From: Ophiocordyceps camponoti-saundersi (nom. inval.)
Lineage: Eukaryota; Ascomycota; Sordariomycetes; Hypocreales; Ophiocordycipitaceae
Direction of reading: 5' to 3'
DNA: 64,000 nt
NCBI GenBank assembly: GCA_003339415.1
Contig: PDHQ01000138.1
Coordinates: 1 to 64,000 of the forward strand
Under the pieces are notes generated by a model. The model made no database searches. It was given only the letters and a program-made list of their open reading frames with translations, and was not told the DNA's origin. The translations under genes and the position numbers were made by a program. Position 1 is the stretch's first letter; the number at the start of each line of letters is the position of its first letter. Of this stretch, positions 43,778 to 55,600 are shown in pieces.

Positions 43778-45324
43778 GCCCCAGAAGACGGCACGGAGAT
43801 GAAATCCTGGTTCCCCCTCCAGGTCGTGCTTGGGGCTCGCTCCGATTCGAGCGTAAAGATCCTTCTCAAAGGTTAGAGTGAGACAGGGAAAAAAAATAGA
43901 AGAAGAAGAAGAAGACAGGGCGTGTTGGACAAGGAAACATGATTGGAAAGAATAGGGGTCAGGCATGAAGAAGAAAGGGAGAGAGAGAGAGAGAGAGAGA
44001 GAGGGCCTGGTGCTGTATGTTTGTATGTACATGCATACATACAATCATATGTACACTCATAAACGTGGGCTGTCGATGCGAGGAAAAACAGTAACGACAA
44101 GTTCGAGTCGGGCATGAAAGATCGACTGCGGCCCGAGCCCAGGGTGATGTGAATGTGGACAAAACATCTTGCCTGTTCCTCTCTGCTCTTCACCTTCCAT
44201 CTCCGTCTTGTGATTCGTCCCTTGTCCGAGTCGGCCGAGACGGGGTTTTCCCTGCCCCACAGAGAAGGAAGGATAGCGCAGGAGGATCCGACGACGGGGA
44301 GTAATATGAAGAGAACGGAGACGAGGACGAGGACGACGTTGACGACGATATGATGATGATAAGAGGCCTTCTTTCCCCCTCCCTTGCCCTCTTTCTTGTG
44401 TCGTGACCTTCTCTTTGAATCCCCCCGTGACCTGAGACGACGAGGAGAAGCGGGACAGGCAAGCAACAGATTCTCAGGCAACGGTGACTGAAGCAACGAC
44501 CGAAACGAGACGCCAAGGCGAACGAGTCAAGATTAGCTTTTTTTTTCTTTTCCCCCTTTTTCCATCCAAGCCCCCCCCCCCCAGAGAAGAAGCGAAGATC
44601 CAGAAAAGATGCGCAAGATCCGTCTCTCCTCTTTCCCTTCTTTCTTTCTATTCGTCCCACTTCTTTTCAGGTTGGTCCCCCTTGATGGGGGCGACACGAC
44701 ACGCGGTGGGCCTGAAGATGGGCGTCTGAACCGGGACTGTGGAAAACCTACCAACCTACCTTGTATAATCCGATGTTGTTTCCGTCCCCCACTTCCCTTC
44801 TCTCCCCTTTTTCGGCGGAACGTTTTCGCATTCGAACGAGGCTGCGATGGGAGGAAGAAGAGGCTGAAGAGGCTGAAGAGAAGAAGATGGTGGTGAAGAG
44901 AAAAAAATCTTGCCCGGCTTCGAGATGAGTTGCTACTTCCTTCCTTGCTAGTTCGTTTCTCCTTCCTTTTTCCTTCCCTTTATTTTCTCGACTTTGCTAC
45001 TTTCCGCCTTCCGCTCGGTCTCGTAGCTTCTTGGCCACACCTTCCTTGACGGGCTATGCATAATTCATAGCTAAATACACACTTGCGTTGTGCATCTTTA
45101 TGTTCGCACATACTATCCGTACATACATACGAGGTTTTTTCTACAAGGCCTTCTGTAGGACGTTATTGCACAAAGACCGTACCGTACCAAGTAATCTCTT
45201 TTCACGGCGCAGCGGTACAAGGCGAGTAGGTAAATGCCTCTGGTATATTCGTGTATATGCATATATATATATATACAACATATAGCCTATATAGGTGTAC
45301 ATATGCCTATATATAAGTGAATAT

Positions 45325-45620
45325 TGTCAGACAAGGAGGAGGCGTGCAAATTATATTAATTAATATACTTACCCTCTTAAAACGGAGGGAATTATCGTTA
45401 TCTTTATATATATAATAAAAACCTTCCGTATCTACCTCTTTAGCTATAATACCCTTATAAATAAGCCTTTATTCCTATAGCTTATATATTACCCCGGATA
45501 TAGCTTTTTTCCTAATAGGAATTCCGTTTCCTAAGCTATAAATCTATTATTATAATATTTATACGCTTTAAGGGATAATAAAATATACGCTTAGCTTACC
45601 TTTATCTTAGCCCTCTAATA
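45325..45620 (-). repeat. Left LTR (3' LTR of the minus-strand element)
   Basis: 296 bp, begins TGTCAGACAAGG and ends CCCTCTAATA. It matches the right LTR over its whole length with differences almost all C/T or G/A. Its outermost 30 bp are less mutated than the same bases in the other LTR. Confidence 0.9.
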
Positions 45621-48600
45621 TACCCCTATAAGTATTATATACTCTACTTCCTATATTAAGTAAGTAATACTTATTTTCTAAAAAATATAATTTAAAATTT
45701 CTTACGATAATTAAGGAAAAAATTAAGGGTTAATTAGCGGTAAAATATATAAGTTAGTTTATTTAGTTTAGAAAATATTAGATAATAATTAAGCGGTTAT
45801 TTTTATAGCTAAGCCCTTAATAAGGCTAGGTTTAATTCCTAATACCTCCTTAGTATATATTTTTAAGAATTATTATATAAAAGAGGCCCTTAGTTAGGTA
45901 GCTTAGTTACTTAGCTATAATAAGGGGATTAAGGGCCTTTTTATTATAATAAAATAGCTAAATTACTTAGCTAAGGGTTTTCCCTAGTTAATCTTATTAA
46001 TAATATTTTCGAGTATTACTAACTTTTTATCTTTTTTATATATTTTAATAAGTTTACTATATTATTTTAATAATAAAGAAATTAATAAATAAGTTAAAAA
46101 AATTAGAAAGGAAAAGTTCGTAAAGAAAATAAAAATATCGTAATTAAAAGTTTATAATATTTTAAGGTAATCTCCCTAATTAAAATAGATAATAAAAAAA
46201 ATAATTTTAAGATAAAGGTATTATTTAACTAATAAGAAAAATATTATAATAATAATTAAAAAGTAATAAAACGAGTATATATAATAATTTTAAGGAAAAT
46301 TAATTTAGTAATAAAAAAATAATAATAATCTAAAATAACGCTTAAGTTATAATTAATAAGGTTAATTATAGATATATAAGTTTAGATCTAATATATAAGA
46401 TAAAAAAAGATAAGTATAATTACTTATTTAAATAAGCTTTTTAGAGGGTATTTTTTTCCCCTTAAGCTTTAATTAATAAGTTAATTAAAAGGTATTTTCT
46501 TCCCTCTAATCTTTCGGATTTATATATAGCTTCGTAAGCTTAATTTCCTTCTAAAAAGTGCGGAATTTCTCCCCTTAAAGTAGCTTAGTTAGTTTATCCG
46601 CTATTATACTAAAAATTTCTATCTAGCTAATCTTTATATAGCTTAACTAAACCTCTTAATATAACTAATAAGAGTATATATTAATATAAAGGAGCTTTAT
46701 TTTTAGCTTTAAATTCTCCTTCGTAATTAGCTTAATAGTTTATAAGTTATTATAATATATTATAATATTTTTAGAAAGTTCGAATTTAACCTCCTAATAT
46801 AGCTTTTTAAAAGCTTAGATTTCCTTAATAATATAAGAAAAGGCTAGGAACTCTACCTCTATAAATAAAATTATAATAATATCTTACTTACCTAATTTAA
46901 AGATAACTATACCTTTAAAAACTCGAATAATAAAGCCCTTAGTATTTTTACGGTTATAATTATCCTTAAAGGAGGTATCTAATATAGCTATAATAGAGGA
47001 ATTATAATTATTAAAAGTAATTAAAAAGTCCTAAAAGCTTTTAAAGAATTCTAAAATTTAGATTATAAATTATATATATTAAAAGCTAAGATTAATAAGG
47101 CCTTATATAAGTCGGCTAATAGTAAATATAATATTAGCTTATATAATAATAGTAGCGTATATTAGGCTTCCGATAATAGCTTAATATCGCTTAATTTCTT
47201 CTTCTATTACTTACCTTTTAAAAGGGGGAATTTTCTTAAGCGTTATAAGCTATAGCTAAGTTTTCTTTACTAGGAGCTTTTTAAATTTCGTTATAACTTT
47301 TTAAATATAGGATTTCTAGCTTGGGAATAAACGCCGATTAGCCTTATCCCTAATAGCTTTAATATTTAAAAATTATCTAAAATTACTAAGATCCTTAATT
47401 TAGAAAGCTTTTTCGATAGCCTCCCGAAACTTCGTATACTTATTTATTTAATCTTTTCTAAATAAAGCAATAAGATTATTAATATAGAAGAAAATAATAA
47501 TCTTCCTATTCGTTATAATATAAGGGTTTTTAGAAATAGCTTTATAGCTTTATTTTATTAACTAAGCTATAAGTAGTTTATACTAAAATAAGGGTAAATA
47601 TCTTAGCTCGTATAAGGCTTTTTTTAATCTTTATACTTTACTTAGTATATTAAAGCTAGGAGGTATTTTATAATATACTTCCTTATTAAGATTACTATTA
47701 TAAAAAGCGTTAATAAAATTATATTACTAAGCTTTAAAGTTAAAATAAGCTATTAAGGCTATTAATAACTAAAATATTTATATCGCTAGTATATAAGCGT
47801 AAATAGATAATTTATTTAGCGGTTACTTATTTCTATATATAATAACGCGGGCTTTATACTTCTAAAAGAAGCTTTAAAAGTTAAACTTATAAATAAAAAC
47901 CTATTTAAGATTAATTAACTGCTACCCTTAAGGTATAGTAGCTATTAAAATCTTTTTAGTAATTTTATAATCCTTTATCCTTATTAACTTAACTTTTATA
48001 GCCTCTAGCTATTATACCTTATTAGGCTTACTATAAGCCCCTTTATATATAAGAGGGGGCTCTAATAGATAGTCCTAATAGGGCTTATTTATAAGGGCTT
48101 AAAAGAGGATAAAGGCTAAATTCCCTATTTAATTAAGGGAGTTAGGGGTAAAAGGCGTATAAAAGGCCGTTTCCGCCTCTTTTACTAAGGGATTCGAATA
48201 GTTAGCGCCGGGATAATTTTATTCCCGCTCTTAAACGCCGGATTAATTAGAAGGGCTAGAAAACGCGTTTTTAAAAGTTTCTTAAGATTAAGTATCGTTA
48301 TTAGCTAAGTTACGTATACCGGGCTTTTCTTATTATAAAGGCCTAAGAAGATTATTATTATTAACTTCCTTTTCTTAATCTTTAATTATAGAAACCTAAT
48401 AAAGGGCTTTTTTTAGCTAAGGGGTATCCTTATAATCTTACTTATAGAATACTTTTTTATTAAAAGTTATAAAAAAAGTACTAATTAGAAAATGCTTCTT
48501 TAAGGAGGGTACTTAGATTAAGTATTATAAAGAGGAGGTAATACCGGCTAAATAGCCGATATAAGCTTTTAGATTAAATTTACTTTAAAGGCCTCTTAGT

Positions 48601-51186
48601 ACTTTCCTTATTATAAGAAACGCCTTATAATTATAGGCCCTAATATACTATAAGTTTTAAATAAGATAATCTTATAGATAACCCTCTTATTAAAAGTTAT
48701 AAGTTTTAAGCTAATAAAACCTTCGTTTAATCGGCTATATAGCTACCTCCTTATTTACCTTATAAGGTATCTTATTAAATAAGTAAATAGCTATTTATAT
48801 AGCTATTAGCTATATATTATAAAGGAAGCTTAATTATATAAGGAGGTAAGTAGCTATATAAGTTACGATACCCCCTAATCTTTTAGTATAACTATTTTAG
48901 TATACGTATATTAAAAAGGTAAATTAAATATTAATATTTTCGAATATTATATTATCCTAGAAAGCCTAGGTAAAGAGGGCTTTCTTATAATTTATAAGGA
49001 TAATTAATACCTTTAAATTAAATACTCGGGCGATATAAGCTATAAATTTAACCTAAATAGATAATAAATCTATCTTATAAGGAATATCGTAGCCTCTCCT
49101 TTCCCCTATAAAGCGGTAAATAAAAAGGGCTAGATAATTCGATTTATTATACCTTACGCTTATATAAAATAAATTAAATAAAATAATAGCTTAGGGGCGT
49201 TAAGGCTACGAGGCCTAATAGGGCACTTATAATCTCTCTTTCCTAAGCTTAGTAGTTATATAGATTTTGTAATTAGTTATTAGGATAGCTTTATTAATAT
49301 TAACCTTTAGTAACTTACCTAGCGAAGCTTATACCTTAGCTCCTAGATAGCTTATATAGGTATACTATAAATCCTTATTTATCTTTATAATAAGTTAAGG
49401 GAATTATAAATTAAATAAGGCTATAAAAGTTAGTTTAATAACTTATAGCTAAAGCTACCTAATCTTTATAACTATATAATAAAAAATTACCTTATTTTTT
49501 AAATTATAAAGTTAGCTTATAAGATTATTTTAAGCGTAACTTTTTTCCGTAAAGATTATTAAAAAAATAAAATTAATATTAAAGTTAGAGTTAAACTTAA
49601 TATTAATAAAAATTATATAATAATTTATTTCTATTATTAATATAACTATACTTACTTTTAAGGTAATAACCTTAGTTATAATAACGGTAAGATTAGCTTA
49701 GCTATTTAAGTTAAAAATATTAAACTAATTAAGGGAGTTAAAAATATATATTAAGCACCCCTTATTAAGAAGAACGCTATTTTTTATCTTCGTACCCTTT
49801 AAAGCGGGATTCCTTAAGGCTATAAAAACGCCTAAAATTTCCTTATTCCTCCGTTAGCTAATAATTCCTATATTATCTTTTTTCTATTAATTAACTTTTC
49901 GTTAAGTTAATTAATAATAAGCTACCTTATCTATAACTTATCGAAAAAGGTTTTTATTAAGATTAACCTAATCTTATAGAAAAGAAAAGATTAAGTTTAG
50001 GAGAATATAAAAATACTTTTTTTAGTAATCTTCCTTTTTCTTAAATTTTCGAAAATATTTTTAACTATACTAAATATAAACTTAAGCGTTACGCTTTCTA
50101 AAGTTATTAGTTAAAGAAAAAAGGGGAGGGGCCTATTTTACTAGGCGGCTATTTTAATCCTTATTTTATAAAATATTTACTTTTATCTATTACTTAAGAT
50201 TATTATAAATAATAAAGGCTATTTTCTTCTTAGTCTTATCTAGCTTAAGGGCTTTATAATTAGCTTTTCTAAACTCCTAAAAGATATTAATAAATTAAAG
50301 GACCTTTCCGCGGTATTTTTTATAAATATTTTTAAAATTATATTATATCGTTTATATAAATAAGGGATATTAATCTCTTATTATATAAATAAAATACTTA
50401 ATATATACCTTATTAGTAAACTTTACGCTATTTAGTTATAAGTAAATCTATTAAGCTTAGATTAATTAAGTAATTTAGTTATTAATATCTTTTTTAGAAA
50501 AGTTTTATAAAAAGAGATCTTATAACTTATTTTTAGCTAACTTATATTTAGCTATTTCTCTAAGCTATATAAGGGCTTAAAAAGTAACGAGTTTCTTCTT
50601 AAAAGAGAAGTCCCCTTAAATTAGGGATTAATAAGCTAATAAAAAGCTTACCTAAATAAAGGGATTTATCTTTTTTAATATTTTCTTTATCTAATAATAT
50701 TCTTTTAAGTTTTCTTAGAAATTTAGAAAAGTAAATATTTTATATTTTTTTCTAAATAGTTAAAAAATTTTAAAATTAAAGGTCTTACTCCTTATTTAAC
50801 CTCCTAAGCTTATAAATAGGATTTCTAGTTAATCTAACTTTATAAAGGTTTTTTATATTTCTAAGTTTATAAAAAATTAAATATTATAGCCTTATATTAT
50901 ATTAATAATATTTTAATATTAATTAATCTAATCTTTAAAGCTTTTAAGAATAAAAGTAAGTTTAACTAATATTATAAAGTTTATTATTATATTAATTATT
51001 ATATTATTAAAATTATTATTTATAGTTAAAAATTAATAAATTTAAGAGTTATAAGTCCGCTAAAGAAAATAATAATAGCTTTATTTTTATAAAAGCTTAA
51101 TTAATTAAGTAAATTTATAAAATATAAGCTATAAAAATAGTAAAATTAAATAAATTAAATTAAAAAGTATTAACTAAGCTTATAAC

Positions 51187-51482
51187 TATTAGATAAGGAG
51201 GAGGTATATAAATTATATTAATTAATATACTTACCCTCTTAAAATAGAGGGAATTATCGTTATCTTTATATATATAATAAAAACTTTCCGTATCTACCTT
51301 TTTAGCTATAATACCCTTATAAATAAGCCTTTATTCTTATAGCTTATATATTACCCCGGATATAGCCCTTTTCCTAATAGGAATTCCGTTTCCTAGGCTG
51401 CGGATCCGTTACTATAATACCTGCACGCCTTAAGAGATAATAAAATATACGCCTAGCCTACCTTTATCTTAGCCCTCTGATA
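51187..51482 (-). repeat. Right LTR (5' LTR of the minus-strand element)
   Basis: 296 bp, begins TATTAGATAAGG and ends CCCTCTGATA. The outer 90 bp (about 51390-51480) keep GC-containing words such as CTGCGGATCCG that are converted to AT in the left LTR. Confidence 0.9.
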
Positions 51483-52185
51483 AATATATATATACGTTAG
51501 TAGATTAGGGATATTATGTATTCTCCGCGTATATTCGCATAAGATAATATGTTAAGTTAATATGTCTATTAAGACGAATAACAAAATCAAGACGGCGAGA
51601 GAGTTGAAGTCTTTCTTAAACAAGTTGAAGAAAGACTCGGGTGTTGGTAAGTTGCGTTCCCTAAAACACAACTGGACGAATCATTGCTCAACACGACAAC
51701 TAACTAACTAACTACATAGTTAACCAACCAACTGCGAACAACCAACTAACTAATCGACAACAAACAAGTCTCTTCTTTTCAACTACGAAACTAACGACAA
51801 CTACCAGAGAGAACATCTCCTCTCCGTCCAACTCTCTTCCCACTTCCCTCCCTCGCATGTGTACTAAGAAAAAAACCCGCTACGAGGATCTCGGGACCCC
51901 AAAAAAAGCTAATTAAGCAACGAGGCTACGCAGATCGGACAAACAAACAAGACGCCTTCTCATTAACAACGGACTGGGTAGCACAGCATTGAGGGGGGAA
52001 GGAAGGGAAGGGATCCCATTCCGACTCTTCTCCTTTTTCCTTCTTCTTCTCTTCCTTCTTCTACTTGTTCCATTTCTCTTGGCTTCGATGGATGAACCCG
52101 GCTACATGTAAACAATGGTACCGCATGAACAGGTACATACCTACCTAGATAGATAGATATCCAGATATAGCCAAGACCCAACCAT
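51483..52185. other. Flank between the LTR element and the TIR element
   Basis: Normal base composition resumes within about 50 bp of the LTR. A 49-codon open frame at 51562-51711 (MSIKTNNKIKTARELKSFLN...) has an internal GTAAGT and a CTAACTAAC branch-like stretch, so it could be a first exon or a remnant. The following 200 bp are rich in AACTAACTAAC and CAACCAAC. Confidence 0.4.
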
Positions 52186-52193
52186 GTAGTAAT

Positions 52194-52636
52194 GAGTATT
52201 CATATTTGCCACGGCACCTATTCCTATTAGACACGACATCACTAAAATAAGCGGTACGTACCTGATTAGTAAGATCTTTTTCTTACCCGGTATAAAGTCG
52301 TAGGAAATCTAAAGTTACTAGTAATCTATAGGTATCTATCTTTTCTACCTACCTCTGCCCGCCTTTATTCTTTTTTACCTGCCTTAGCTTCCTATACCTT
52401 CCTAGGCTACCTCTACCTATTTCTGCCGTTTTTACTAGGTAAAAAACGCAAAGCGCGCGCGCGTAGGTGAGTAAGAAGATAAGTACTTACGGACTACGAG
52501 TGACGTTCTATCTTGTACTAGCATTATATCGCGTAGTGGGGCGGCCCGAAAAATGCCTTAGTAATTAGGTACGTATCCCTAAATCTGGGAATGTCGTGTC
52601 TAATAGGAATAGGTGCCGTGGCAAATATGAATACTC
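52194..52636. mobile_element. 443-bp non-autonomous TIR element (MITE-like, hAT-type duplication)
   Basis: The ends are perfect inverted repeats of at least 46 bp, starting GAGTATTCATATTTGCC at the left and its complement at the right. A second, weaker match (GGTACGTACCTGATTAGTAAG versus its inverse) extends the terminal repeats to about 85 bp. The element is flanked by an exact 8-bp direct repeat, GTAGTAAT (52186-52193 and 52637-52644). No coding capacity. The 8-bp duplication and size suggest a hAT-driven miniature element. The GAG terminus is not the usual CAGNG, so superfamily is tentative. Confidence 0.85.
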
Positions 52637-52644
52637 GTAGTAAT

Positions 52645-55600
52645 TCATTCCTGGTTGTTTTTTTTTGACCTTTTCCCCCTGTTTCCGTCGGGCCGACTTC
52701 CGCTTGATGTAGATTGATGGCCGTCTTGTTAAGTTTGCTTTTGCTATTGACACAGGGATCAGAGAGGGGGGGGGGAGAGGGGTGTGGTGATGGTGATGGA
52801 GGTGGAGGTGGAAGTGGAAAGGGGGTTACTGTCTGGAGAGTATGTAAGACGAGGATTTCTCCTGGTGGACTTTACTATTGCTCTCTTGAGGCTGATGGTC
52901 TGCCTGTCATCTACGGATCGACATCTCTTGCTATCCTCGCTTAAACTATGAGAATATACCACAGGGGGGAATCAAAAAATCACCGTGTAGCTGGACTCTT
53001 CATAGCGTAAGTAGAAGAGAAAGGGGGGGGGAGCTTCGGTAACAACATCAACTCCCCCCGCCCCCCTCCCTTTCCGAACGGCCGTCACCGTATCAACGGC
53101 GCACCTGGTCAGATTCATGGTCTATGGGCTGTTGAGTATGTATGTATGTATGTGCCGATAGTAAATGGCAAGGGGCTACGGTTGACCGACGAAGGAACGG
53201 GGTGCGCGGCCCAGAGGGCGTCGACGCGTGTATGTATGTATGTACTTGTATATCCCCTGTCGAGAGGCATGAATCGATGTACATAAATACAGTATTACTG
53301 CATGTGTATGTAGGTAGGTATCCAAGTGTCCAAGATAGGCCAAGAGGCCGAGATACCATGTGTGTGTCTGTACCCGTACCGACATCCCCCCCCCCCCCCC
53401 CTGAATCCTCACCAAGCCGTCCGTCTCACTGCCATCCAGGTAACAGAGACGCCACATGAACGAGACCATCCAGCAAAGATCTACGGATACACAGAAAGCA
53501 GGCCATACATACACACAGACTGGCTGACTGACTGACTGACATGACCAACATGCACAAGTCAAAGCGACAACCTCCCTCCCTCCCTCTCGCTCTCCCTCAC
53601 TCATCCATCCATCACTCTCTCTCTCTCTCTCCCACCCCTGAAGTGAACGAAACCCACCCACAAAGCTCCATGATACCATCTGCCGACATATCATCATACA
53701 TAAAGACGGCAAGGACAAGAAATCCAACCAATGCCATCACCAGACAAGCGAAAGAATCCCACGCCCGCCATACCATCGAGATTCTACTTCGTCCGCTTAC
53801 CCCCTTTTTTCCTCTATCTCTCCACACTCTCTCCACCGACAACGTGACTCGGCGCGGACCTAGATATCTCTCTTGTCATTTTCCCTTTTTCTCTTTCAGC
53901 TTGATCGTACAACGTAGTCCGCTTTACCGGCTTTTATAGGCTGTAGTTGTCTTTTCTCTTCATGACTCTATGTATACATATATGTGCAGCCTATATCGTA
54001 TGGTACATACATACAGTATATAGGTAGGCTCCGCCGTCAAGAGGGTGGAATTCCTCAACTCCGGAACGTGAAAGAACAAGGAAAGAGAGTGAGATCGAGC
54101 AAGATAAAGTGCCCGTCCGTCGAGAAAGAAAAAAAGACAGTCACACGGACCATGACGGAGATGGCTTCCAAAAGAGACCGAAAAACCTCCTACATACATA
54201 TGTACATACCCTCTCTCTCTCTACCCCTTTCCAACCTCCGTCTCCCTCCCCCCGCGGGGAACATGTCCGCGGTAAAAGAGGATGGAAATAGAACACGGCT
54301 GTTTCTGCAATGCCACGATACCATCTTAGCATTGCCCATCCATACATCACCCCTCTCTCTCTCTCGCCGTCTCTGGTCTCTCTCATTGGCAAGCTGCCAA
54401 GACCAGCTGGAGGGCGCAGGTCGGTGTGTTTACATGTGTATGTACATGAATATACCTACCTAGGTGTATACAGGTAGGCATGCAGATAATGCATGTGGCC
54501 ATTGCCTGCCTACCTACCTACCTATAGCCTATAGCTACCTATAGCCTATAGCCTATAGGTCTTCAGCCATAGCCTATAGTCTACCCCGGCAGGCAAAAGG
54601 TGGCTGGTAAATGCTTGGTTCGCTGCGAGTCATGCAGAGCCGGTGTGTCTTTAGCACATCTATCGTCTGGGTTCCTGGACAAGCCAACCAAAGAGCCCCC
54701 AGCCAGTAAAGGGCTATCTATCTATATACATACATATGTATGTACATACAGTATGCCCATGAGTGTGTGTGTATGTATGTAGGTGTTGTACAATTTCATG
54801 TCTGCCTCTGCTGTTGACCGAGGTCATCTCTCCGTCTCCGTCTCCATCTTTGCCTCTCTCTCTCTCTCTCTCTCCCTGTCTCTTATAGTTATACATAATA
54901 ATAATAACAACACGTACGAGTATACCATATATACCGTAAACTAAGCAAGCTAACCCTACATCAACATCAATAACACATCCCTCAACGCCCGGCTATCGGC
55001 CCGGCCTCTCAAGGCGATATCATCTCAACCGGCACCAACCTCAACCTCAACCTCATAACAGCCCGCAACTCTCCTCCTACTCCTCCTCCGTCCAAACAAA
55101 TATAACCCGCCGATTCTATACATACATATGTACATACATATAACAGGTCAACTAATCCCAGCACAAGTAAACTTCTCCCCGTCCTAAACGCATGCAACGC
55201 TCATGAATCCAATCATCAACTATCCCCATCCGCAGCAACTTTACCTCCGACCCAAAGCCGCTATAAGATACAGCAATACCAATTACATACATATGTATAT
55301 TCACTCTCATCCTTCCACCCCCCCCTTCAAAGCCCGACAATAGCCTTTACGGAATCATACCCCCCCTTTACTAATAAACTCCTCCTCTTCCTCCACGCCG
55401 ACGTCTCATTTCGCGGCCCCCAAATGCCTCTTTCTCGCCTGATTCTGACGGAAACAACCCGGTGCCTTGTCCCATTATAACAATAACAGGCACGCACATA
55501 TCTATTCATGCATACATACATATGTATACATATGTTATACATGCTATAGAAACATTCAATCCAGGTTCTTACATTGCTATATTGCATTACATACAATGTA

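Larger units (their letters stand above)
41901..45324. other. Gene-free region with poly-G tracts and assembly gap
   Basis: Upstream of the Myb gene. Includes TCGTC/TCTTCG repeats (42390-42462), three poly-G tracts, an N gap and GA/ATAC simple repeats (43980-44060). 44.2-45.3 kb is of normal composition, with TATATATA and TACATAC patches toward the LTR element. Open frames over the poly-G tracts (poly-Gly or poly-Pro) are meaningless. A true gene could be hidden in the gap. Confidence 0.55.
45325..51482 (-). mobile_element. Ty1/copia LTR retrotransposon, RIP-degraded
   Basis: 6,158 bp bounded by two 296-bp LTRs and a 5-bp target duplication (AATAT at 45320-45324 and 51483-51487). Termini are TGTCAGA at the left and TCTGATA at the right, i.e. 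inverted repeats apart from one transition. The interior is extremely AT-rich and has no long open frame. On the minus strand, decayed reverse-transcriptase motifs remain: EVYYKIPPSF at about 47662-47690, YNFINAF at about 47700-47725 with stops next to it, and FYINNL at 47472-47489, where copia elements have FYVDDL. These give the family and orientation. All changes are transitions of the C-to-T or G-to-A type, as expected from repeat-induced point mutation. It is inactive. Confidence 0.9.

Noticed and set aside
42444..43881. Poly-Pro and poly-Gly open frames
   Set aside because: Products of the poly-G tracts and N gap, not genes.
45621..51186. Active retrotransposon or host gene in the AT-rich block
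   Set aside because: No open frame of note; stops throughout and transitions at conserved motifs show it is dead.
53142..53727. Overlapping 105- and 183-codon frames
   Set aside because: Built from GTATGTA and CT repeats, no homology, no start or splice context.
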